Positions 55,096 to 64,000 of a DNA stretch of 64,000 nucleotides are shown here, in pieces. Made by a program: the position numbers and the translations under genes. This DNA is from CALOBA01 sp942491465. Its GTDB lineage: Bacteria > Pseudomonadota > Gammaproteobacteria > Chromatiales > Chromatiaceae. Position 1 is the stretch's first letter. Every line of letters starts with the position of its first letter. The stretch covers positions 1 through 64,000 of the forward strand of contig CALOBA010000084.1 in the NCBI GenBank assembly GCA_942491465.1, written 5' to 3'. The notes beneath the pieces are model-generated. The model did not search any database. It had not been told where the DNA came from and saw only the letters and a program-made list of their open reading frames with translations.

Positions 55096-56433
55096 ATGGC
55101 CAAGACAGCAACCCCCGAAACCTTCGCCGAGAGCTGGGCGCTGCGCCGGCCCGAGCGGCTGTTCTTCCTGTGGAGCCTGTTCTGCGTCGCGCTCGGTTTC
55201 CTGCTCGCCTTCGGCGCCAGTCGCAGCGTCGAGCGGCTGGTCACCGCTGCCGACCTGCTGCCGCTGGGCATCTACGCGCTGAGCCTGATCATCGTCCACG
55301 CCACGCTGGTCCTGGCCCGCTTCCGCGGCGACCAGCTGTTGCTCGGCGCCGTCGCCTTCCTGTCCGGGCTCGGGCTGCTGGTCCAGTACCGCATGGGCGC
55401 CTTCGCCGCCGGCAGCACCGACAACCCGCTGCCCTACCTGATCTACCCCGCCGGCATGCTGCTGCTGCTCGGCGTCTGCCTGGCGGGCATGCGCGGGCGC
55501 TACAACCTGCTCGCGCGCTGGCCCTGGGCCTGGGCGGTGCTCTCGCTGCTGCTCATCGGCATCCTGCTGGCCACCGGCCAGCGCTTTCGCGGCGCCGTCT
55601 ATGGCACCGGTTTCATCACCCCCACCGAGCTGCTGAAGCTCACCGTCATCCTGTTCCTGGCCGGCTACCTGATGGCCCAAGGCCGGGCGCTGGCCGCCTG
55701 GCACCACCTGGTCATGCCGCCGCTGAAACGCCTGCTGCCGCTCGTCGGGTTCTGGCTGATCCTCTCCGGGCTACTGCTCGTGCAGCGCGATCTCGGCATG
55801 TTCGTGCTGCTCTCCGTGCCCATGCTGATGCTGCTCTGGCTCGGCACCGGTCGCATCGGCTACCCGTTGTACGGCCTCGTCGGCGCCGTCGGCGCCGGTT
55901 ACCTCGTACTCGGCGTCTTCGCCCACGGCCAGCGCCGCATCGCCGCCTGGCAAGACCCCTTCAGCGATCCCACCGGCGGCAGCTGGCAGATCCTCCAAGG
56001 CCTCACCGGCCTGTTCTCCGGCGGCCTCTGGGGCGAAGGATTCGGCCAAGGCAACCCCGAATACACCCCCATCGCCGAATCCGACTTCATCTACTCGGTC
56101 ATCGGCGAAGAACTCGGCTTCCTCGGCTCCGCCCTGCTGGTGCTGTTCTTCCTGCTGCTGTTCCAGCGCGGGCTGCGCATCGCCTCCCAGACCCGCTCCC
56201 CGTTCGGCTGGCTGCTCTGCACCGGCCTCGTTGCCGTGCTCGCCGTGCAGACCTTTCTCAACATCGGCGGCGTCACCAAGCTCATCCCGCTGACCGGCAT
56301 CACGCTGCCCTTCATCAGCCACGGCGGCAGCAGCCTGATCACCGCCTTCGCCAGCCTGGGGCTGATCCTCGCCGTGTCCGACGGTGAGCCAAAGCCGCCA
56401 GCGCGCAAGCGGCGCGCCCGTCGCCCGGGCTGA
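55096..56433 (+). CDS. FtsW/RodA-type SEDS glycosyltransferase
   Basis: A 445-residue membrane protein with about ten helices that polymerises lipid II together with a class B PBP. Motifs: GTGFITPTELLKLTVILFLAGYLM, LLVQRDLGMFVLLSVPMLMLLWLGTGR, AWQDPFSDPTGGSWQILQGLTGLFSGGLWGEGFGQGNPEYTPIAESDFIYSVIGEELGFLGS and LNIGGVTKLIPLTGITLPFISHGGSSL. It is not in the dcw cluster, so it is neither clearly FtsW nor RodA; with the upstream PBP it forms a second SEDS-PBP pair. A basic tail (RKRRARR) ends it. Confidence 0.93.
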   Translation: MAKTATPETFAESWALRRPERLFFLWSLFCVALGFLLAFGASRSVERLVTAADLLPLGIYALSLIIVHATLVLARFRGDQLLLGAVAFLSGLGLLVQYRMGAFAAGSTDNPLPYLIYPAGMLLLLGVCLAGMRGRYNLLARWPWAWAVLSLLLIGILLATGQRFRGAVYGTGFITPTELLKLTVILFLAGYLMAQGRALAAWHHLVMPPLKRLLPLVGFWLILSGLLLVQRDLGMFVLLSVPMLMLLWLGTGRIGYPLYGLVGAVGAGYLVLGVFAHGQRRIAAWQDPFSDPTGGSWQILQGLTGLFSGGLWGEGFGQGNPEYTPIAESDFIYSVIGEELGFLGSALLVLFFLLLFQRGLRIASQTRSPFGWLLCTGLVAVLAVQTFLNIGGVTKLIPLTGITLPFISHGGSSLITAFASLGLILAVSDGEPKPPARKRRARRPG

Positions 56434-56626
56434 CCTGGATCGGGCCGGGCCGGGTGGCCGGCCCCGACGCCGACCTTCTCGACCTCCACCATCACCGGCG
56501 GCGGAGGCACGGCGATTGAACATAATCAATGGCAGTGACGCCGGAGCGTGGGCGGCGTTTGGGCTTCACGCAGTCGTCATCGGTGCGTGATTTACTGGTC
56601 AACTGCCCCGTTAGTCAGCCCGCCGT

Positions 56627-59281
56627 ATGCCGATGAATGCCCACAGCAGTGACCTGAAGCAGCCCCTGATCCGGTTTCTGCGACCACGCTCGGCGGCGGC
56701 GCATTGGCTGCCCCTGGTGGTGCTCGCGTCCGGGTTCGCCGGCCTGGGCTACGAGATGGTCTGGACGCGGATGCTGGCTGTATCGCTGGGGCACGAGATC
56801 GTCGCCGTGCTCGCCGTGCTCGCCGCCTTTTTCGCCGGTTTGGCGCTCGGCGCCATGACCTTAGGCACCCGGCTGCGTCACAGCCGCCATCCGCAGCGCT
56901 GGTATGCGGCCCTGGAACTGGTCATCGGGCTTTGGGCGCTGGTATTGATGTGGCTCATCCCGGTATTCAATGCACAGATCCCGGGCTGGATCGGCGAGGA
57001 GCCTTCCCCGGTGCTGCACTGGGGGCTTGCGTTCGGCACCTCGCTGTTGCTGCTGCTGCCGGCAACCGCCGCCATGGGCGCGACCCTCCCCGCCCTGGAG
57101 CGCGTCTACGGCCTGGTCTTCGGCGCCGGCAAGCACGTCGGCAGCGTCTATGCGGCCAATACCTTCGGCGCCGTGGCCGGCACCCTGCTGACCGCCTTCC
57201 TGCTGGTGCCGGCGCTGGGGAATGCGCAGACCTTGGGGGTCTGTGCGCTATTGAACCTGGCCTGTGCCCTGGCCGTGCTGCGGCTAAAGTTGCCGACGAC
57301 CCGCGCCGCGGCCCCCCCGAACGCACCCGCCGGCGGCCAGTTGGGCGAGCGATCGGTCCTGATCACCCTGTTCATGACCGGTCTGCTGGGTCTGGGCTAC
57401 GAGGTACTGGTGATCCGAGTACTGAGTCAGGTGCTGGAAGACACCGTGTTCACCTTCGCCGTGGTGCTCAGCATTTACCTGCTCGGCACGGCCCTGGGCG
57501 CCGCGCTCTACCAGGCACGACTGGCGCACCGGTCGGATCCGGAGATGGGCGCTCGGCTGCTGGCCATGGCATCGATCGCTGCCCTGATCGGCCTGGCGGC
57601 CCTTTGGCTATCCGATGCGGCCTACGACTGGATCGGCCGATGGTTCACCCGGCCCACGGCGGGTGCCCTGGTGGGCGAGGTCGGGCTGGCGCTGGCTGTG
57701 TTCCTGCTGCCCACGGCGACCATGGGCGCACTGTTCACCCATCTGGCCCAGCGGGCAACCGCAGCCCACGGCCTCGGGCCGGCCATTGGCGTCAACACCC
57801 TGGGGGCAGCACTCGCGCCTCTGCTCGCCGGGGTCCTGCTGCTGCCGGCGATCGGGGCCAAGTGGGCACTGCTGCTGGTGGCACTGGGCTATCTCGGCCT
57901 GCTCGGCCGCGGCTGGAGGCGGACACCGCGGCTGGCCGCCGTCGCCCTGATCTGCGGCCTCGGGCTGGCGCTGATGCCCGGCCTGCGCTTCGTGCAGGTC
58001 CCGCACGGGGGCGAGCTGTTGGCGTATCGGGACGGCGTCATGGCGGCGGTGGCGGTGGTCTCGGATGCTGGGGGGGCACGCCATCTGAAGGTGAACAATC
58101 ACTTCACCATGGGCAGCACCGCATCCGGCTTCGCCGATCATCGCCAGACGCACCTGCCGCTGCTGCTGCACGCGGGGCCTCGGCGCGCCCTTTTCCTCGG
58201 CATCGGCACCGGCATGAGCCTGAATGCCGCCCGATTTCATCCGCGGCTGCAGGTGACGGGCGTCGATCTGTTGCCGGAGACCCTGAGCCTGTTGCCCTAC
58301 TTCGGCACCGCCCCGGGACAGAATGACTGGGCCATCCGGCCGCGGCTGCTGCCGTCCGATGCGCGGCGCTTCGTCGTCTCCAGTGCGCAGCGGTTCGACG
58401 TCATCATCGCCGACCTGTTCCACCCGTCGCGCGATGGTGCCGGCGCCTTGTACACCGCCGAGCATTTTGATGCGGTCAAGCGGCGGCTCGCCCCGGGAGG
58501 CCTGTTCTGTCAGTGGCTGCCGCTGTTTCAGATGGACCTGGCCACCTTCAAGCTGATCGCCCGCACCTTCGTCGATCGGTTTCCCCACGTCCAAGTCCAT
58601 GTGCCCCATCTCAGCCTGCGCCAGCCCGTAGTCGGCCTCATCGGCACCACCGAGCCCCTCGCCTTCGGTCCGGACCGGCCGGTCAACCGGGTACAGGCCC
58701 GCGCGCTGCAGCAACAGCTCGAGGCGCTGCGGCTCAACTCGGACCTCGCCCTGCTCGGCGGCTTCCTCGGCGACCGCGACGCCCTGGCCCGCTTCGCCGG
58801 CCCAGGCCCGCTGAACACCGATGACCGACCACTGGTGACCTATCGGGCGCCCGGCTTTGCGTACCGGCGTCAACAGGACCACGGCGCGCGTCTGGTGGCC
58901 TTGGCCGAGGCCCTTGCCGACGGGCGGGGCACGCTGCTGCAACCCGCGAGCGGCGTGTCGGATCGCGGCTTTGAGCAACGCCTGACGGCCTACTGGCGCG
59001 CCCGCGACGCCTACCTGCGCGCCGGACTCGGCGTCGAGCCCACCGACGACCTGCCGACGCTGCTGGCGAAGACCCGGGCGCCGTTGCTGGAGGTGGTGCG
59101 GTTGAGCGCCAACTTCACGCCGGCCTATCAGCCCCTGTTGTCCATGGCCCAAGCATTGTCGGAGCACGATCCGCAGGCCGCGCGGCAGCTGCTAAGCGAC
59201 CTGGCCCAGGCCGCACCGGAGCGCCGCGAGGCGGGTCGACTCCTGCGCGCGCTCAACCGCGCCGCGCGACTCGAAGACTAG
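56627..59281 (+). CDS. Membrane-embedded spermidine synthase-like protein
   Basis: An 884-residue protein with an MFS-like membrane part of about 12-14 helices (VVLASGFAGLGYEMVWTRMLAVSLGHE, ALGAMTLGTRL, LLPATAAMGATLPAL, repeated as MTGLLGLGYEVLVIRVLSQ). It is fused to a Rossmann methyltransferase-like domain of the spermidine synthase superfamily (HLKVNNHFTMGSTASGFADHRQTHLPLLL, ALFLGIGTGMSLNAARFHPRLQVTGVDLLPE, FDVIIADLFHPSRDGAGALYTAEHFDAVKRRLAPGGLFCQWLPLFQM). A helical tail of about 150 residues follows. Such fusions are common in proteobacteria and their substrate is unknown. Confidence 0.87.
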   Translation: MPMNAHSSDLKQPLIRFLRPRSAAAHWLPLVVLASGFAGLGYEMVWTRMLAVSLGHEIVAVLAVLAAFFAGLALGAMTLGTRLRHSRHPQRWYAALELVIGLWALVLMWLIPVFNAQIPGWIGEEPSPVLHWGLAFGTSLLLLLPATAAMGATLPALERVYGLVFGAGKHVGSVYAANTFGAVAGTLLTAFLLVPALGNAQTLGVCALLNLACALAVLRLKLPTTRAAAPPNAPAGGQLGERSVLITLFMTGLLGLGYEVLVIRVLSQVLEDTVFTFAVVLSIYLLGTALGAALYQARLAHRSDPEMGARLLAMASIAALIGLAALWLSDAAYDWIGRWFTRPTAGALVGEVGLALAVFLLPTATMGALFTHLAQRATAAHGLGPAIGVNTLGAALAPLLAGVLLLPAIGAKWALLLVALGYLGLLGRGWRRTPRLAAVALICGLGLALMPGLRFVQVPHGGELLAYRDGVMAAVAVVSDAGGARHLKVNNHFTMGSTASGFADHRQTHLPLLLHAGPRRALFLGIGTGMSLNAARFHPRLQVTGVDLLPETLSLLPYFGTAPGQNDWAIRPRLLPSDARRFVVSSAQRFDVIIADLFHPSRDGAGALYTAEHFDAVKRRLAPGGLFCQWLPLFQMDLATFKLIARTFVDRFPHVQVHVPHLSLRQPVVGLIGTTEPLAFGPDRPVNRVQARALQQQLEALRLNSDLALLGGFLGDRDALARFAGPGPLNTDDRPLVTYRAPGFAYRRQQDHGARLVALAEALADGRGTLLQPASGVSDRGFEQRLTAYWRARDAYLRAGLGVEPTDDLPTLLAKTRAPLLEVVRLSANFTPAYQPLLSMAQALSEHDPQAARQLLSDLAQAAPERREAGRLLRALNRAARLED

Positions 59282-59548
59282 GCCCGAGGGGCCGGAAAGT
59301 GCTTGCTCAAACTCAAGCGTGCAGCCTGTTGATCCTTGTTCAACTGCATCGCTTCAATGACGTTTTTAAGACAGATCGAGATCAACCACTAAACCATATT
59401 CATAAGATGGTAACGCCAGCGTCATTAGGAAATTTCAGACTGCGCTGCGCAGGGCAAACATCGCGGCGACGGAGATTCGCCGCAGCTCGGAGGCGCACAG
59501 GTGAAGGATCTACCATTCATCGTCAATCCCTATCCCGCAGAGAGATTC

Positions 59549-61321
59549 ATGCAGTCAACCCTGAGATGGTCAGTCATCATCGCATCAGCGATCTGTCTGC
59601 CGCCCGCGCTGGGTCAAGCGCAGACGGGCGGTTACCTCGCCGGTGATTTTCACAACCACACCGTCTTCACCGACGGCTCGACCTCGGTCGAACGGATAGC
59701 CGACGAAGCGGTCGGCACCTACGATCTCGACTGGTTCATCCAGTCCGGACATGGCGGCGGCTTTAGCCGCGATGGGCGCAACACCGACGCAAACTATGAC
59801 TGCGTCGACGACAACGACGCGACGGATATCTCCTGGGAAGGGACTGTCGGCGCCGCCGGCATCAAAGGCGACGACGCCGGTCTCGGTTACTGCGCCAAGC
59901 AGAACATGTGGCGCTGGCAGAGCTTGCAGGAATACTCCTATACCACCCTCGTCCCGAAGAGCTATGAGTACGGCCGGCCTATCGCGCAGGGGTACGAATA
60001 TCAGGTGCCGGGCCATGAGCACTGCTCCCACGGCAACATGGCGGGGCAGTTCCTCAGGAACGGCGGCAATGCCGACGCGCTCGCGCAGTTCGAGTACCTG
60101 TTCGACTACAAAGACGATGACACCAGCGCCGGCGTCGGGCAAGGCTGGACCGGCAAGATCCCGAACATCCCCAACGGGGAAGGTGCGGGCGACACCATGC
60201 ACGAGAAGGCCGTCGCCTCCGTTGCATGGCTGCAGGAAAACCATCCCGCCACAAGCTACTTGGTCTGGGCTCATATCGAGCGCAAAGGCGCTCACAACCC
60301 CGACTCCGCCTATGGCTCCGGCTACAACGTCGAGCACTTCCGGGACTTCAACAACGCCGGACCCGATGTGGCCTTCGGTTGGGAAGGCGAACCCGGCCAT
60401 CAAGCCAGCGGCAGCCGTGGCGGCTTTGGCAGCAGCGCCTCCGGTGGCGGCACCTACGGCGGTGTCGGATACTACAGCGCCTACATCGGCGGCATGTGGG
60501 ACGCGCTGCTGGGCGAGGGCCGCAACTGGTGGTTCTTCGGCAGCTCCGATTGGCACAATCGGGGCAGCTTCTCGCCGGATGATGCCGAGACCACGAACGA
60601 TTTCTGGCCCGGCGAGTTCCAGAAGGATTACATCCATGTGGGCTCCGGCAGCCCCACCCCGCGAAACATCATCGACGGGCTGCGCAGCGGCAACAGCTTT
60701 GTGGTCCAGGGCGACCTGATCGACGACTTGCGCTTCATAGCCAGGAGCAAGGCCTCGGGTGAAGTCGCCACCATGGGCGAGACGCTGTATGTCGATCCCG
60801 GTGAGATGGTCACGATTCGGATCAAGGTGCACGACCCGGAAGGCACCAACCGCTGCCCCTACGACTTCAACAATCCTTCGCTGCTGCAACTGGGCATCGA
60901 ACAGCCGCTCAATGAGCCGGCGCTCGACCATATCGACCTGATCGCCGGCGAGGTAAGCGGCAGGATCGAGCCGGAGGACCCCGCGTATACCAATCCCTGG
61001 AATCCCAGCGCCGGGGTGGTTGAGACCTTCTGGCGGGAAGATTCCCGCGGCGGCACAAACGGCTACATGACCTTTGCCTACCGCTTCCAGGCGGAGCAGA
61101 GCATGTACTTCCGCCTGCGCGGCACCAACCTCCCCCGCGCTACACCATACGAGACCGACTGGGTCGGCAATCCGCGCTCGGACTCTTTGGCCGAGAACAT
61201 CCCATGTACCGTGGACCAAGGTTGCCCGGCCCACTGTGAGGGCAAGCTCGACCACGACGTCGAGGCATGGGCCGATCTTTGGCTCATGTCCAATCCGATC
61301 TATGTGATCGTCCGCGACTGA
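59549..61321 (+). CDS. Exported DUF3604 (PHP-related) protein
   Basis: A 590-residue secreted protein. The signal peptide MQSTLRWSVIIASAICLPPALGQAQT fixes the start at ATG 59549; the earlier GTG 59501 would add 16 residues before it. The PHP-like metal motifs are GDFHNHTVFTDGSTS, IQSGHGGGF, HEHCSHGN, YLVWAHIERKGAHNP and WWFFGSSDWHNRG, so a hydrolytic metal centre is likely. The C-terminal part is beta-rich with four Cys (CPYDF, CTVDQGCPAHC). DUF3604 is widespread but its substrate is not established to my knowledge. Base composition is slightly lower in GC than that of its neighbours. Confidence 0.88.
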   Translation: MQSTLRWSVIIASAICLPPALGQAQTGGYLAGDFHNHTVFTDGSTSVERIADEAVGTYDLDWFIQSGHGGGFSRDGRNTDANYDCVDDNDATDISWEGTVGAAGIKGDDAGLGYCAKQNMWRWQSLQEYSYTTLVPKSYEYGRPIAQGYEYQVPGHEHCSHGNMAGQFLRNGGNADALAQFEYLFDYKDDDTSAGVGQGWTGKIPNIPNGEGAGDTMHEKAVASVAWLQENHPATSYLVWAHIERKGAHNPDSAYGSGYNVEHFRDFNNAGPDVAFGWEGEPGHQASGSRGGFGSSASGGGTYGGVGYYSAYIGGMWDALLGEGRNWWFFGSSDWHNRGSFSPDDAETTNDFWPGEFQKDYIHVGSGSPTPRNIIDGLRSGNSFVVQGDLIDDLRFIARSKASGEVATMGETLYVDPGEMVTIRIKVHDPEGTNRCPYDFNNPSLLQLGIEQPLNEPALDHIDLIAGEVSGRIEPEDPAYTNPWNPSAGVVETFWREDSRGGTNGYMTFAYRFQAEQSMYFRLRGTNLPRATPYETDWVGNPRSDSLAENIPCTVDQGCPAHCEGKLDHDVEAWADLWLMSNPIYVIVRD

Positions 61322-61417
61322 CGGGTTGGCTGCGAAGCTGTAACCCGCGCCATCGCGGATCTGCGGCAGGGACGCCGCGGACCCGCGGCAACAGCGGCAA
61401 AGAGGCAAAAAGACCAA

Positions 61418-62059
61418 ATGAAACCGTTGAAGGTATTGCCGACCATCTTGTCGGCGCTACTGTGCTTCATCGCGATCTCGGGGCTGTCCGCATGGGATCG
61501 GCAGGCGGCGGCGAGCGATCTTTCCGGTACGCCGACTCCGGCACCCCCGTCGGGAGGTCCTACCCCAGCCCTCAGGAAGGGCGCCTATCAGATTCCCGCA
61601 ACGGGGCAGCGCGGCACATTCATGCAGGGCGACGATGGCGATCTCGAGGCGGGACGCCCGTGGCCGGAGCCCAGATTTACGGTGACCGGGCAAGACAGTG
61701 TATTGGATCAGCTGACAGGATTGACTTGGACCAGGGGCGCGAATCAGACCAATGGCGGCATGGACTGGGAGCCTGCGGTTGCAGGCGCCCGCGCCTGCAC
61801 GGCCGGCGGATTCTCCGACTGGAGGCTGCCTAACCGCAACGAGCTCGAAAGCCTGATCGACTTAGGGCAATACAGCCCTGCGTTGCCGAAAGGTCATCCG
61901 TTCACGGATGTCCAATCATCATACTATTGGACGTCTTCGACACCCGCGAATAATGAAGACCATGCCTGGATGATCCACCTCTTCATCGGCTTTGTGACGC
62001 ATGACGATAAAGCCGGCACCCATTTCGTCTGGTATGTCCGGGGCCGAGACCCGGAATAG
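61418..62059 (+). CDS. Exported DUF1566 (Lcl C-terminal-like) protein
   Basis: A 213-residue protein with signal peptide MKPLKVLPTILSALLCFIAISGLSA, a Pro/Thr-rich linker, and the DUF1566 domain: VLDQLTGLTWTRGANQTNGGMDWEPAVAGARACTAGGFSDWRLPNRNELESLIDLG, then YYWTSSTPANNEDHAWMIHLFIGFVTHDDKAGTHFVWYVRG. This C-type-lectin-like fold is found in secreted adhesion and collagen-like proteins. It lies 96 bases after the DUF3604 gene in the same direction and may share its message. Confidence 0.88.
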   Translation: MKPLKVLPTILSALLCFIAISGLSAWDRQAAASDLSGTPTPAPPSGGPTPALRKGAYQIPATGQRGTFMQGDDGDLEAGRPWPEPRFTVTGQDSVLDQLTGLTWTRGANQTNGGMDWEPAVAGARACTAGGFSDWRLPNRNELESLIDLGQYSPALPKGHPFTDVQSSYYWTSSTPANNEDHAWMIHLFIGFVTHDDKAGTHFVWYVRGRDPE

Positions 62060-62113
62060 CACGCCAAGACGGTTCGTCTCCGCCGGGCCGCGCAGGGCGT
62101 GCCGTTTAGGGGG

Positions 62114-62600
62114 ATGGGCGCGCTGATGGCGGAGACGATCCCGGCGGCGGACGCGCCCAGTATTGACCGTATCGATGCCTAACGCTTGGTCGCCAACGGG
62201 GTCGCGAAACGACCCCTGACGTTGCTCAACGACGATTTAGCGGACGTGTATGCTCCGCGGATCTTGCCGGGCCAGCGCGACCAATTGGCCGACACCTTCC
62301 CGATCATCACCATCCTGCAGGGCGCGAACGTCGACAAGGCCAACTACGCCGGGCTGGGCCGTGCGTTGGCGCGGCGCGGATTCGTGGTGGCCATTCCCAA
62401 TCATGTGCAGGCGATTCCGGGGACGGACGTGACCGGGCTATTTGCCGAAGTGCATGTAGTGACCGAAGTGCTCGCGCAGCTAGCCGCGGAGGATGCGGAC
62501 CGCCGCTCATGGCTCTATCGCATCGTCGACACGGAGCGCATGGGGCTGATCGGGCACTCGTTCGGCGGCGGCCGGGACGGGGCTGCACGGCCAGCTTATC
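62114..62600 (+). pseudogene. Alpha/beta hydrolase, nonsense mutation and 3' truncation
   Basis: ATG 62114 opens MGALMAETIPAADAPSIDRIDA, which meets TAA at 62180-62182. The same frame goes on as RLVANGVAKRPLTLLNDDLADVYAPRILPGQRDQL, then FPIITILQGANVDKANYAGLGRALARRGFVVAIPNH, up to the nucleophile elbow GLIGHSFGG at about 62570. Unrelated sequence begins there. The gene belongs to the chlorophyllase/dienelactone-hydrolase-like esterases, but it lacks the acid and His of the triad and cannot be active. Confidence 0.7.
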
Positions 62601-62690
62601 GGCCATAGCGTCGGCGCGGGGCGCGTCGATCTTGCCGGCACCGCGACAATAGACAGCCTTCAGCTCCAGGCCGGAGTCCTCGCCGAGTCG
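62586..62690 (-). pseudogene. Fragment of an AlbA_2 (Schlafen-type) domain protein
   Basis: On the minus strand one frame gives LGEDSGLELKAVYCRGAGKIDAPRADAMADKLAV. It resembles the start of AlbA_2/Schlafen DNA-binding domains (GEDSxxELKxVxxRGxKxxxPRxDxMADELAAFAN). The conserved AFANxxGG continuation is missing. It abuts the broken hydrolase, so a junction lies near 62580. Confidence 0.45.
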
Positions 62691-62825
62691 GCCGCGAGTC
62701 GCCGCCCGCGGGTGGCGGGTTCTGCTGCTCGGTGTGCGGCTGGAAGATGGAGAAGACCTTTTTCTCCATGGGTGGTGCTGCTCTACAGCGGCTGGGAGCC
62801 AGTACACCGCGAGGCGGTGGCGCTA

Positions 62826-62854
62826 GGGAAACGCTGAATTATTCAGCGTTTCCC
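62826..62854. repeat. Perfect 29-base palindrome
   Basis: The arms GGGAAACGCTGAAT and ATTCAGCGTTTCCC are exact complements around a single T. The core recurs at 43474-43489. It may be two abutted insertion-sequence ends or a regulatory site. Confidence 0.9.
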
Positions 62855-62876
62855 GCCGGACGGGATGCCCGCTCAT

Positions 62877-62902
62877 TTTTCAACTGCCTAAGCAGTTGAA
62901 AA
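62877..62902. repeat. Perfect inverted repeat TTTTCAACTGC / GCAGTTGAAAA
   Basis: Two 11-base arms surround CTAA. With T and A runs on both outer sides it would act as a bidirectional terminator hairpin. Confidence 0.8.
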
Positions 62903-63181
62903 GGCGGAGGCCACGGCGATCCACAGGGCATGGCGGGAGTCTTGTGCACGGCCCAGCCGCCAGGCCCAGCGGGCCAGACGCAGTTCCTCGAGCACCGCGT
63001 CGGCCAGCCAGCGGCCGGGCTGCCGGTGATGCGCACCCGCGACGGCCCGCGGCCGGCCTCGATGGTCCGGGGCAGGTCCTGCGTCAGGGCTGCATCCGCT
63101 GCGCGGGACTGGGAAAGTGCCCGCGAGTCCCCTAAAATGGCGGGCTTTTCTGAACCGACCACCAAACAGGATCGCCCAGTC

Positions 63182-64000
<819 letters not shown>

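Larger units (their letters stand above)
62691..63181. other. About 490 bases without a functional gene
   Basis: The stretch holds two perfect palindromes (62826-62854 and 62877-62902). On the minus strand it also holds a coding-looking scrap (WLADAVLEELRLARWAWRLGRAQDSRHALWIAVASAF, about 62888-63010) that I do not recognise. A TAAAAT box at 63131-63136 may belong to the metK promoter. No SAM-type riboswitch is apparent. Confidence 0.5.

Noticed and set aside
59585..61417. 610-codon minus-strand frame
   Set aside because: It is antisense to the DUF3604 gene, which has a signal peptide and metal-binding motifs.
63060..63181. SAM or SAH riboswitch before metK
   Set aside because: I looked for the conserved SAM-I, SAM-II and SAH core patterns and saw none; only a TAAAAT box and short GC stems.

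Overview
The window is high-GC and reads as the chromosome of a gammaproteobacterium, most likely of the Chromatiales (purple sulfur bacterium) type. The support is the gene set and its order: complete mlaFEDCB with murA and short-form hisG; kdsC-lptCAB-rpoN-hpf-ptsN with HPr kinase, rapZ and a sugar-free PTS; [NiFe]-hydrogenase maturation hypCDE; a di-haem peroxidase; and a bacterial V/A-type ATPase. No photosynthesis gene lies in the window, so the order-level assignment is inference.

Layout. 1-2423: end of a pnt transhydrogenase operon (pntA C-terminal part, pntA2, pntB) whose pntA and pntB are broken by several small indels. 2424-6215: a worn toxin-antitoxin and mobile-element island. It holds an intact PIN-toxin pair, a second pair with a truncated toxin, an HTH regulator gene split by a 131-bp MITE-like element with a 10-bp target duplication, the tail of a DUF6516-like toxin, and a dead IS630-type transposase. 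6215-11581: V/A-ATPase head genes ntpD, ntpB and ntpA plus an orphan thiS on the minus strand, interrupted by a YheT-type hydrolase on the plus strand. No membrane-sector genes are present. 11717-18020: acyl-CoA ligase, tRNA-Gly(CCC), a DUF2007 gene between two 106-bp hairpin repeats, an AsmA-family protein, tRNA-Leu(CAA), queA, and a candidate small RNA.

18342-26009: di-haem peroxidase, cupin, hypCDE, a second elongation factor G, an L,D-transpeptidase behind a long hexanucleotide repeat, and an alanine-zipper lipoprotein. 26395-27833: SpoU methyltransferase and a chorismate-lyase-like protein. 27974-35281: a tight six-gene cluster (DUF805/RDD, SpoIIM-like, DUF4129, DUF4350, MoxR ATPase, DUF58), probably one membrane-associated system of unknown role. 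35751-43414: GST, AI-2E-family permease, hisG, murA, the mla phospholipid-transport operon and an unplaced protein, all on the minus strand. 43649-53236: the plus-strand LPS-export, sigma-54 and regulatory-PTS run.

53295-56433: a class B PBP and a FtsW/RodA partner, again with the hexanucleotide repeat between them. 56627-62059: a membrane spermidine-synthase-like protein, an exported DUF3604 protein and a DUF1566 protein. 62114-63181: gene remnants and palindromes. 63182 to the end: metK, cut by the window edge.

Several otherwise well-conserved housekeeping genes carry single-base or short indels at G/C-rich positions (pntA, pntB, ntpB, the DUF805/RDD junction). Sequencing or assembly error is therefore a real alternative to true gene decay for those, whereas the island at 2.4-6.2 kb looks genuinely degraded.
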